From contig JAKULF010000004.1 in assembly GCA_022661535.1 (NCBI GenBank), positions 6,200,001 to 6,264,000 of the forward strand: DNA of 64,000 nucleotides, given 5' to 3'. The notes under the pieces are model-generated. The model saw nothing but the letters and a program-made list of their open reading frames with translations, had not been told where the DNA came from and did no database searches. The DNA is from Eutypa lata (Eukaryota > Ascomycota > Sordariomycetes > Xylariales > Diatrypaceae). Below, in pieces: positions 10,783 through 19,292 of the stretch (the stretch's first letter is position 1; the number at the start of each line of letters is the position of its first letter). Position numbers and translations under genes: made by a program.

Positions 10783-12357
10783 ATGCGCATCCCGATCCGC
10801 GGCGTGGCAGCATTGGCTGCCGCGGCCTTCACAGGCGCTGCCCAAGCTCAATGCCAAGAAGTCGTTCCTGGCCAGTACAAGGGCACGCCATATGCCAACA
10901 GTGCACCTGTCACGCACGAGTACTCGGAGAAGGCCTTCTTCAAGATCAAGGACCCGTCAGGACAGCACGTCTGCGCAGATGACCCCGAGGCCGACTTCAG
11001 CTTCCTTACCTACTCGAGTCTGAACACCAGCAAGCTACGGCCCCGGAACCGGGACCTCAAGCGTGCCGTCATCGTCATCCATGGGGCCAGGAGAGATCCT
11101 CAGAACTACCACGCGGGCATGCTGCAAGCGCTCCTGAAGGTGACCACCAACGACGAGATCAGCCCGGATACCGTGTCGGTCCTGGCTCCCTATTATGTCA
11201 ACGACGAGGATGAGGGCGTCGGATACGCGGCCGGCTCTCGGGCGCTGGTCTGGTACGACGACCAATGGGCCGGCGGTGCCAACAATGAGCTACCCGCAGC
11301 GTCCAGGACGATATCCGCCTTCGACGTGCTAGACCAGATCGTGCAGTACTACGCGGACAAGTCGACCTTCCCCAACATCAACCAAATCGTCGTCAGCGGG
11401 CACTCCATGGGGGCCCAGATGGCGCAGCGGTACGCCGCCGTCGTCAAGACGCCCCAGCAGCTGGGCATCTCCACGCCGATCACCTACTGGATCGGCGACC
11501 CCAACAGCATGGTGTGGTTCGAGCTGGCGCGACCCCTGTCGACGGGCAAGTGCCCCACCTTCGACAACTACCGGGAGGGGTTCTCGAACTACGTGGCGTT
11601 CGGGGCGGCCAACGCCGGCAACATGACGTACAACGTGGGGCTCGTCAACGAGGGGCGCGACGCCCTCCTCAGCAACTACATGAGCAAGACGATGGCGTAC
11701 GGGCGGGCGGACCGCGACCGGGGCGACTACGCCGGCGCCGACGACTGCGCCGTCTACACCACGGGCAAGGACCGCAGCGAGCGCTTCTTCGAGTTCGTGA
11801 AGTCGTTCCCGCCCGAGTGCGACGACCCCGCCGGCACCAACTGCCACACCCTCGACATCGTGGACTCGACCCACGACGCGCCGACCATGTTCGCCTCCCT
11901 CGCCGGCCAGGCCCGCCTGTTCAAGGACAACTGGGATGGAGATGGGTCGCGCGCCTACGACTTCGGATACCCGCGGTGGGCGCGGGGCGACGACCCCTAC
12001 CCCGATCCGGCGCACGCCGGTGAGCCCCTTATTCATACCAACACCGAGACGTACGCGGGCGGGATGACGGGGCGCGGGTGCTACTCCGACGTCGATGATG
12101 CCCAGTCCGTGGGCTCCCTCCCGTATCGCGCGTACGTGGGTACTAGCAACTCCCGCTCGTACTGCAGCAACTTGTGCGTGCAGAGCCGTTACAAGATCGC
12201 GGGCATGAGCGGCAACTACTGCTACTGTGGCAATGCCCTCGGCAGTCAGACGGTCCCCGTCGTGATTACATCTTGTGAAGGTGTCTGCCCGGGAAATAGT
12301 AGCCAGCTGTGCGGCGGTGACCGTCGTCTGACCATCTTGGCTACTGGCAACTTATGA
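10783..12357 (+). CDS. secreted alpha/beta hydrolase with C-terminal WSC domain
   Basis: A single-exon gene of 524 residues. The ATG at 10783 was preferred over the upstream in-frame start at 10645 because it opens directly on a signal peptide (MRIPIRGVAALAAAAF, cleavage near AQA). The catalytic part has the alpha/beta-hydrolase oxyanion strand RAVIVIHGARRDPQNY and the nucleophile elbow VVSGHSMGAQ (Ser in GHSMG). Candidate acid and base residues lie later, with DSTHDAP giving a His. Residues from about 430 to the end form a WSC domain, a cysteine-rich carbohydrate-binding module of fungal wall sensors and enzymes: GRGCYSDV, SYCSNLC, YCYCGNALG and SQLCGGDRRL supply the conserved cysteines. The enzyme likely acts on the cell surface or a polysaccharide-bound ester; its substrate is not known. 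The coding GC is far above that of its flanks. Confidence 0.85.
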   Translation: MRIPIRGVAALAAAAFTGAAQAQCQEVVPGQYKGTPYANSAPVTHEYSEKAFFKIKDPSGQHVCADDPEADFSFLTYSSLNTSKLRPRNRDLKRAVIVIHGARRDPQNYHAGMLQALLKVTTNDEISPDTVSVLAPYYVNDEDEGVGYAAGSRALVWYDDQWAGGANNELPAASRTISAFDVLDQIVQYYADKSTFPNINQIVVSGHSMGAQMAQRYAAVVKTPQQLGISTPITYWIGDPNSMVWFELARPLSTGKCPTFDNYREGFSNYVAFGAANAGNMTYNVGLVNEGRDALLSNYMSKTMAYGRADRDRGDYAGADDCAVYTTGKDRSERFFEFVKSFPPECDDPAGTNCHTLDIVDSTHDAPTMFASLAGQARLFKDNWDGDGSRAYDFGYPRWARGDDPYPDPAHAGEPLIHTNTETYAGGMTGRGCYSDVDDAQSVGSLPYRAYVGTSNSRSYCSNLCVQSRYKIAGMSGNYCYCGNALGSQTVPVVITSCEGVCPGNSSQLCGGDRRLTILATGNL

Positions 12358-14003
12358 GGGCATGGGCATGTCCTGTGAGACATTCTTTGAGGGTAACTGT
12401 TAGACGGAATTAGTTTTTATTTAATATATCGAAATGAGACTACGAATGGGATCGAACAGGACAGGATAGGATCGGAGGAATAGACCGAGGTTAGATGTAA
12501 AAGGTGGTCGTCATATATAGGTATTAGTGGTGGATAACAGGAAAGGTTACTGGAGCCTTTCAAACAGAGTACCTAGGGAAACTTGATTAAAATAATTCTT
12601 AAGTATATAGTTTTAAATAGTAATTTCGACGGTGATCCTTCGTCACTGAGACTTAACACCTATGTATTGTATTGAAAGCTACACATGAAGATGCAATACA
12701 CGTGTCTTGACCGGCCGATATACCTAACTCTCCGAGGGCTGGAGGAATGCCAACCCGGCGCCCGAACTCCGAGGTTTTTCTGACGGGCAAACCTCGAACA
12801 CGGTTATTGGTCAATGGGAGAGCATCCCTGTCCCCATATGTTTCCGTTCATCACTTCCATCGACAAGTGAACCTCATCGTAACCGAGAAAACGACATGTG
12901 AGGAGGTTGAATCACTTTTGACCTAGGTATGTAGGTAGCTAACGTACATATATTAAACATGTGAATTGATTTCATCAATGTATTTATAGCCACATGTATA
13001 CCTACGCTACCTACGCTGCTAGGTATGAACCTACTCACCTATTGTTTAACCTTAACCACATGGTTCGATGCGGAGTACGTTAAGTTAGCCCCTTGGCAAA
13101 GAAACTCTGTGCCTCTTCAGCTCTCTTATCACCACCGGTTACGTACAATAGTTACAGGGTTTGAGTGTTATACAAAGTTATATACGTAGTCTCTCATTTC
13201 CTCAACAATCTTGGCATACTGGCATATTATCGTCTTTTGGTGAGCTCACCCACATCCCAACTCGCTGGATCAGCGGCGTCCGTTCCTAGTCCTAGCTTAT
13301 GGAAATCCGCAAATTCCTCCCTACCTGACCTATTGTCTTCTCAAGGTTAGTAATTTATTAAACCACTTTACAACCTTTTCCCCACCCACAACGGGAGTCG
13401 CTAGGCTTTAACTTATTTTTTAAGTCCGCTTCTATGTATCTCCTCCCCATCGTCGGAGCGCACATTTGATGCTGCTATCTACATATCTCCTTTAGCATCA
13501 ACCTTATGCCTACAAACTTCATTAGCTAGTTTAAAATAAGAAGAAAATACTCGTTGATAAGGGAGGGTCATGGACTTCTCTTAATAAATTTTATCCTGGT
13601 TACCTTTTCCTCCGTGTGACGAAACGGATTCCTAAGCACGGGTACCTGCGTAAAACCATCGCAACTAAGTTAGTCTCTCTCTCGGACAAGACACAAGAGA
13701 CTCGAGTCGATCACACAACGGCAACGGAAACGGAAACGACAACTCCTCCCTTTTTATCCACTACCACCACCGTCCGCCGCACGTCCCTCCCCGTCTCGCA
13801 TTTCGGGCTCTCGCGGTTTCCGTGACAGCGCGCCCTGATTCCGGCCCACAACCAACCAACCCCTCCTCACCCCACCGGCAGACCCGAGACCTTCCAATAC
13901 CTACCTACATACCTACACACCTTACATACAACATAAATACCTAGGTACTTACTTACTTCGCTTCAACGCCCGGCGTGCGTGCGTGCGTGCGTGCGTGCGT
14001 ACT
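12358..14003. other. intergenic, 3' end of hydrolase gene and promoter of adenylate kinase
   Basis: About 1.6 kb of AT-rich DNA with TACC/TAGGTA repeats around 12925-13030 and 13898-13955. It ends in a GCGT tetranucleotide run directly before the adenylate kinase ATG. No gene seen. Confidence 0.6.
13973..14000 (+). repeat. (GCGT)7 microsatellite abutting a start codon
   Basis: Seven perfect GCGT units end three bases before the ATG at 14004. The run would lie in the 5' leader. It is also open in the same frame as the coding sequence, so a longer protein from a non-AUG start is conceivable but unlikely. Confidence 0.9.
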
Positions 14004-14888
14004 ATGCGCCTCCGCAGAGCGGCCCGCGTGATCCTGATCGGCGCACCGGGCGTGGGCAAGGGGACGCAGTCGGAGCGGCTGCTGGCGCGGTTCCCGCAGC
14101 TGACGGCCATCTCGTCGGGCGACCTGCTGCGCCACAATGTCAAGAACCGCACCCCGCTCGGCGTCAAGGTCGAGAGCACCATGAAGACGGGCGGGCTCGT
14201 GTCCGACGACCTCATCCTGCGCCTCATCACCAACGAGCTGGGCCACCGGGGCTGGCTCGCCGGCGCGAGGGAGAACCTCGTCGCTTTCTCTTCGCCTTCC
14301 GCCGCTGCTGGCGAGACTGCTGCTGCTGCTGCTGCTGCTGTAGGGTCATCGGAGTCCTCGGCAATTCCCGAATCTGGCTTTCCGATACCGACGTCACCAC
14401 CACCGCGGCTCTCAGCGTCGGCCTCTCTCGACCTCAACCCGAACGCGGGGGCCCACCTCTCCTCGCAGGCCTCCGAAGACCCATCCGCGTCCTTCCTCCT
14501 CGACGGGTTCCCGCGGACCGCAGCGCAAGCGGAGCGGCTCGACGGCGTGGTGCCGATCAACTGGGCGGTGTCGATCCGGACGCCGCTCGACGTCATCATG
14601 GAGCGGATCTCGTCGCGGTGGGTGCACGAGCCGTCCGGGCGCGTGTACAACACGTCGTTCAACGCGCCCCGGGTCCCCGGGCTCGACGACGTGACGGGCG
14701 AGCCGCTCGTGCGCCGCGCCGACGACGACGAGGCCGTCTACCGCGCCCGCTACCGCAAGTTCCAGGAGACGAGCGAGCCGCTGCTGGATCACTACGCCCG
14801 GAAGGGCGTCCTGTGGGAGGTCGATGGGAGGAGCAGCGACGAGATCTCGCCCCAGCTGTATGAGGAGTTCGAGCGGCAGTTTTTGTGA
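14004..14888 (+). CDS. ADK2: mitochondrial adenylate kinase family (GTP:AMP phosphotransferase, Adk2/AK3 type)
   Basis: A single-exon gene of 294 residues. It transfers phosphate from NTP (GTP in the AK3 class) to AMP, presumably in the matrix. The P-loop GAPGVGKGT is at residues 13-21, the AMP-binding SSGDLLR at about 38-44, FLLDGFPRT at about 164-172, and the LID region begins at GRVYNTSFNAP (about 212). The LID lacks the four zinc cysteines of bacterial enzymes and has the non-zinc PPRVxGxDDxTGEPL pattern of fungal Adk2. Between GWLAG and FLLDGFPRT there is an extra segment of about 75 Ala/Ser/Pro-rich residues, including an alanine run coded by a CTG/GCT microsatellite. Family members have only a few residues there, so this is a large lineage-specific insertion or an unrecognised intron. 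The insertion keeps the frame. Confidence 0.88.
   Translation: MRLRRAARVILIGAPGVGKGTQSERLLARFPQLTAISSGDLLRHNVKNRTPLGVKVESTMKTGGLVSDDLILRLITNELGHRGWLAGARENLVAFSSPSAAAGETAAAAAAAVGSSESSAIPESGFPIPTSPPPRLSASASLDLNPNAGAHLSSQASEDPSASFLLDGFPRTAAQAERLDGVVPINWAVSIRTPLDVIMERISSRWVHEPSGRVYNTSFNAPRVPGLDDVTGEPLVRRADDDEAVYRARYRKFQETSEPLLDHYARKGVLWEVDGRSSDEISPQLYEEFERQFL
14317..14341 (+). repeat. (CTG)n trinucleotide run inside adenylate kinase
   Basis: About eight CTG/GCT units encode the alanine run in the adenylate kinase insertion. Length changes by whole units would keep the frame. Confidence 0.9.
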
Positions 14889-15866
14889 TGGCTGCTTACC
14901 TAATGCCTAAGTAGGTGGTGTAGGTAGGTAGATTACCGCTCGGCCCGCTGGTTTTCTGGATAATATGGTGATGAGAATGAGGATGGAGATGAGGATGAGG
15001 AACGATAGGTATTGAGCTGGTTGACTTGACTAACTACTTACTGTACGATGTCTATGAGAATTCCCCCCCCTAAAAAAGGATTTACGAGGATTCGGAGTTC
15101 GAGAGCCCTTATTAGGTGGGAAAGTAAGGGTCTGGTGAAGCGGGAGAGCGGACTTCATGGGCGGAATGGAGGCTCTCTTTGGAGTTTGGGAGTCTAGGTA
15201 GTCCTTTGATAAGTATTTGCTTATTTGATATATAGTTAGGGTCTGGCCATAAAGGATTGAGCCACCACCTACCCCCTAGTATCATATTTCATATTACGGT
15301 GCATTTTTATGGCATATCATGTACGTTAGGATAAATCGAATAACCTACCCCTAGCATGGTTTATAACTGAATAATCACCTATAACCACTACCTAATCCGT
15401 ATTATCCGAATTCGGCCGCGTTGAATTCACTTCAATACTCAGAATGACCTAATTCCTTTGGCTAATTATCTGGACTCTGGTGGTATATACTGGGTTCGCC
15501 ATATACAAGAGCTTGTCTATGTAACCCTTATTTCCCTTACCCGTTTTCAACGACGAATATTGTCTTTTCTATCCTAGAAGCAACATCGGCCATAGTCATC
15601 CCACTGTTATCGAGGGAATTATTTCTGACTTAACGCTAGACAGGTTATCCTATTGCTTAACAGTCTTGTGCGCAACTGACCGTTTACTACATACTCGTAA
15701 GCTTGTTGCATGTTTTGATTGTGTGTGATATCCTTACACATAGCAGCTATGGGGAAACCTCAAACTCTTTTTATAAAAAAAGAACTTCCGTGGCAACTTA
15801 TGTACCTTATATCAGCAGGGCAGAAGTAAGCAGGTAAGACCCGTAGTCTACGTTAACTTTCGGCCC
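14889..15866. other. intergenic between convergent genes
   Basis: About 1 kb of AT-rich spacer between the adenylate kinase (+) and carboxylesterase (-) 3' ends. It contains GGTAGGTAG and GAGGATGAG short repeats near 14905-15000. No gene seen. Confidence 0.6.
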
Positions 15867-17916
15867 TCATTCTGGGACCATCGCCGCAATGCTTCTCCAA
15901 AAATCACACCTCATCCCACGTCCTCCCTCCCAAGTATACGCGTCCACGAGTCGAACATCGTTTCTTAACCCCGGCTCTGAATGCAAGGTCACATTCATGT
16001 CCCTATCCGCAACTACCGTGAGCGGACCATCATTCCTGACCTGCACCGCCGTGAACTCATACGGCGTGCCGCCCGTCTGATTAAAAATCGCCATTCGCGG
16101 GCTGACGGAAGAGAACTCTGGCCAACGTTCTAGCTCCGAAGCTGTATTACTACCGCTATTACCATTTTCCGCATTGGCAATAACACTCGATGGGATGGAT
16201 GGATCGCCGAAGCGCACGAAGTTACCCCAGCTAACCTGCAGCGCGCGCGTCAACTTCGGGCCCTGGTTCCGGCGCGCCGGGCCGAAGTATGCTTCGAGGT
16301 CGTAGCCGTGTAGCGCGGTGGGGATCGAGTATTGGTATTTGTAGCTGTGGTGCCCGGTCTGCGGGGAGCTGAAGGCTGTGGCAAGCCAGTAGGACGGGCA
16401 CATGAAAGTGGTTTCGCCCAGGATGGCGTTGGCGCGCTGCTGGTGACCAGATGCTATTTGGCTCATGGTTACGGCGGTGGCACCAGAGTCCCCGGATGTC
16501 GGATATCTCGGGAGTGTGCTGTTACCTGCTGGAGGAGTGAAGGGGTAGTAATGTAGGACTTTCTGGGCGTCTTCGACTTTGAGGAGAGGGAACGTGTGGA
16601 GAAGCCATGCGGTCAATCCGTCTTCGGTGGTGATCGTCTGGGGCGTGTAAGCGGGGCCTTCCTCTGCTGTGTTGCTAGTGAGGTGTTTACGCCCATTTAT
16701 TTTCCGTTTCAGGAGCGCCTGACTTGGGGTTTCACGGATGAAGTCGCCGTCTGTAACCGGGAGGAATGCCCATGATCCGAAGGTACCTGAGGTGGAGATA
16801 TTGTGAGAGGCTTGTTGCAGTGTGAGAGTATCTTGGGATTGAAGACATCTGAATATTGTTTGAGAGCTGTTCCCGTATGCGAATGTTGGTGGACATCCAG
16901 CTGCAGTGGCGAAAGCGTAGTATGCTTGGGTAGGAAGAAAGTCGTTGTAATTGTATTGTGTTGGTAAGTAGGGGGACGCGGTAATGGACTGGATTATAAT
17001 TATTGTGAGAATGATTTCAGGTTATAAACCCATCCATTACTTACATTAGTGAAGAGAGAAGTTCCAAGACTCCCTCCATACGCGATGGTGTGCAGCATGA
17101 CCGAACCTGCCCCAGCTGACAAGCCCGCAATAGCCACCTTGGATGGATCGCCTCCAAACTTGGCAATATGCTCCTGAATCCATTCAAAAGCAAACTTCTG
17201 ATCGAGAAGACCAGCGTTGACCACCCCATTCCTCAACACTTCGTCGGAAGAGAGGAAGCCGAAAGCTCCAAGCTGTCAGGTCAGCCAGTCTCCCTATGAT
17301 GCTGTTCTTGCAAGATGCCTTACCCTATACTGAATGCCAACGCCAATAAAACTGTTGTTGTTTGTATTGATAATAGAGGACATATCTTGCTGTCCATTGA
17401 AGAAACCATACCCCCCTCCATGGATCCACACTAGAACGGGGAGATTGACGGCCTTTGCTGGGGCGTAGACATTGAGGAAAAGACAATCCTCGTCGCCAAG
17501 AACGAAATCATTTCCCGGCACAGCATTGAAGCTCTGCGGGCATATCGGGCCGTAAGAAGCCGCCGATTCGACGGAACTGCGGTTCAAAGCCGGCTTCTGG
17601 GGCGGCTGCCAACGGAGGGGTCCGGTAGGGGGAGCAGCGAACCGGATACTATGATAAGCAATTTAGAGGCGTGCCTAGAGCAGTGTTGCGACCTGAGGAT
17701 ATATGCCCACCCTTTGAAGGTGCTGAGCCCGGTTGAGCTGTTGGCCACGCCTTCGTAAACTGCATACCCCAAGTCGACGACTCCCAGTGAAATGTTTGAG
17801 CTGGATGCTATTAAATCGTTGCGTGCGTGAATGGTAGCATTCGTTGAGGATATATTCCAGCCGCAGATGCGCAAGCACAGGGTGGTAACTTTCAACAATA
17901 GTCGTGGTAGCGACAT
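15867..17916 (-). CDS. type-B carboxylesterase/lipase, probably secreted
   Basis: Four exons (17916-17711, 17648-17324, 17272-17045, 16988-15867) are separated by introns of 62, 51 and 56 nt and give 626 residues with no frame break. It hydrolyses carboxylic esters. The family marks are the opening IRFAAPPTGPLRW, the EDCLFLNVYAP block, the oxyanion segment VWIHGGGYGFFNG, and the nucleophile elbow IAGLSAGAGS with Ser near residue 229. The acid is in NTAEEGP near 363, and the probable catalytic His is in LHGYDLEAYFG near 480. The N-terminus (MSLPRLLLKVTTLCL) is a plausible but weak signal sequence. Several NxS/T sites suggest glycosylation. The first donor (GTGGGC) is non-consensus but is fixed by the frame and by the conserved KGIRFAAPP junction. 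Confidence 0.9.
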
Positions 17917-18404
17917 AGTGAGGTGGGTTGTGAGTTAGAAACTAATTGGCATTCTTTGATAGTATGGCTCTTTCCCGTTATCTGATTGATTCTTTTACCC
18001 GTGTGAAGGTGGGAAGGGGTGGTAGTTTTGTTATAGGTACCTACCGTACCATCCTACTCAGATGATTGTCACTTCCCCGCATGACGTTGATTGGTCGATG
18101 CCGCTTCGATATCGTAGAGTAGAGCTTGATGGTAGGAGCCGTGGACAAGTTACCGCAAACCTGTCTAGATAGACGTTGCCAAATTGAAATAGAATAAATA
18201 CTATTAACGTCGGAGTCTCAAAGAACCAAAATATGAATAAGATATGGTTAGACAGCAATAATCAAGCATTATTCCACATTCAACACTATGGTAATAGGGT
18301 TATTCAAATTTTAGATTATTTTGACAATCCTATTAGGTACATACATATGTAAGTATATAAGTGGGAATGTAAGTAGGTAGGTAAGCATATATGTACCTAG
18401 ATGC

Positions 18405-18602
18405 TGTGGCACCAAGGACGGCTATAAACTTCTTTCTGCGGATATATGAGAGGATATCATCCTGTGAAGGCATAAGATAAACATCCGGTATAACGAGATC
18501 ATTAAGAGCTCGAAGATCAACGACAACGCGGCCCAGGTGGTATAGTAGTAATTCGACCTTCAAATCCCTACGATATCCCTCGTAGCGGCAATCACTCATC
18601 AC
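18405..18602 (-). pseudogene. Ty3/gypsy-like reverse transcriptase fragment
   Basis: On the minus strand a short open stretch reads RVVVDLRALNDLVIPDV, then a Pro-Ser-Gln-Asp-Asp-Ile segment and KKFIAVLGATA. This matches the first part of the reverse-transcriptase fingers/palm of fungal Ty3/gypsy elements, where the pattern is VVDxRxLNxxxxPDxYPLP followed by a core DAxSFF. Here the catalytic Asp position reads Gly (LGATA) and the usual Tyr-Pro-Leu-Pro reads YLMPS, so the copy is decayed. No LTRs, integrase or RNase H are visible around it. Confidence 0.65.
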
Positions 18603-18776
18603 CAGCTCGACCTTCAGGTTCTACAAACATTGCCGGCGGCGATGGTGGTCCCTCAGGGTCTGGACCTCCGAGCACGAATGGCTTCTCTGATCAACCTGGA
18701 ACTCATATTCCTAGTGATGATAAGTTTGTTTTACAACACTACATACCCAGAATTGTAGGTTCATGGATGATATCCT
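18602..18776 (+). pseudogene. Gly/Pro/Ser-rich ORF remnant
   Basis: An open frame without a start codon runs from 18602 to a stop at 18774-18776 and reads like protein (SGSTNIAGGDGGPSGSGPP, then FSDQPGTHIPSDDKFVLQHY). It may be a fragment of a retroelement Gag-like or other low-complexity protein. It begins exactly where the minus-strand RT fragment's ORF starts. I do not recognise it. Confidence 0.25.
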
Positions 18777-18790
18777 AGTATTAGTAGCAG

Positions 18791-18856
18791 TGGTGTTGGT
18801 GTTGGTGTTGGTATTGCTGGTATTGCTGGTGTTGCTGGTGTTGCTGGTGTTGATGA
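18791..18856 (+). repeat. GTTG(G/C)TG minisatellite
   Basis: Imperfect six-base units of the GGTGTT, GGTATT, GCTGGT type in tandem over about 65 bases, ending before 18860. Confidence 0.8.
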
Positions 18857-19292
18857 TGGTTCTTATGTTCCCGACTAACATGGGAATTTTGAGTAGTTCC
18901 TATCCAAAGTATTGTAGGAAGACTCTTCAATGAGCGATGCTATTCTAGTTGCTAGCATAGAGACACCGGTAGTTGACTAAACGTTTAAATAGTTTAAGTT
19001 TGGTTCAGAGTGTCGGTTATATTATAGCGCATAGATGGTTAATACAAGATATCGCAAAGTTTGGAGAAGTGAAAGTCTAAATACGACGAATTGACCACGG
19101 CGATTACTATTACATAGTAGTTTTATATATTGTACTAGCTAGCACTATCAATATCTGTCTTCTACTACTCGGCTATAAATTATTTTTGACACCCATCAAC
19201 ATCATTCATCATTGTATTGACTACAGCGATATCTAGAACAATTAGAAATATATCCGAAATATTCAGGTCACTTCGATTGTTCCCACGCCAGC

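Larger units (their letters stand above)
17917..19292. other. intergenic with retroelement debris
   Basis: About 1.4 kb, AT-rich, holding a reverse-transcriptase relic (18405-18602), a Gly/Pro/Ser-rich ORF remnant (18602-18776) and a GTTG/GCTG minisatellite (18791-18856). No intact gene. Confidence 0.6.

Noticed and set aside
11329..12036. 235-codon minus-strand ORF under the alpha/beta hydrolase
   Set aside because: Low-complexity shadow; the plus strand carries clear catalytic motifs.
13979..14863. Long overlapping plus-strand ORF in another frame of the adenylate kinase gene, plus minus-strand shadows
   Set aside because: Arg/Pro/Gly-rich translation typical of a GC-rich gene's off frames; the true frame has a full P-loop and LID.
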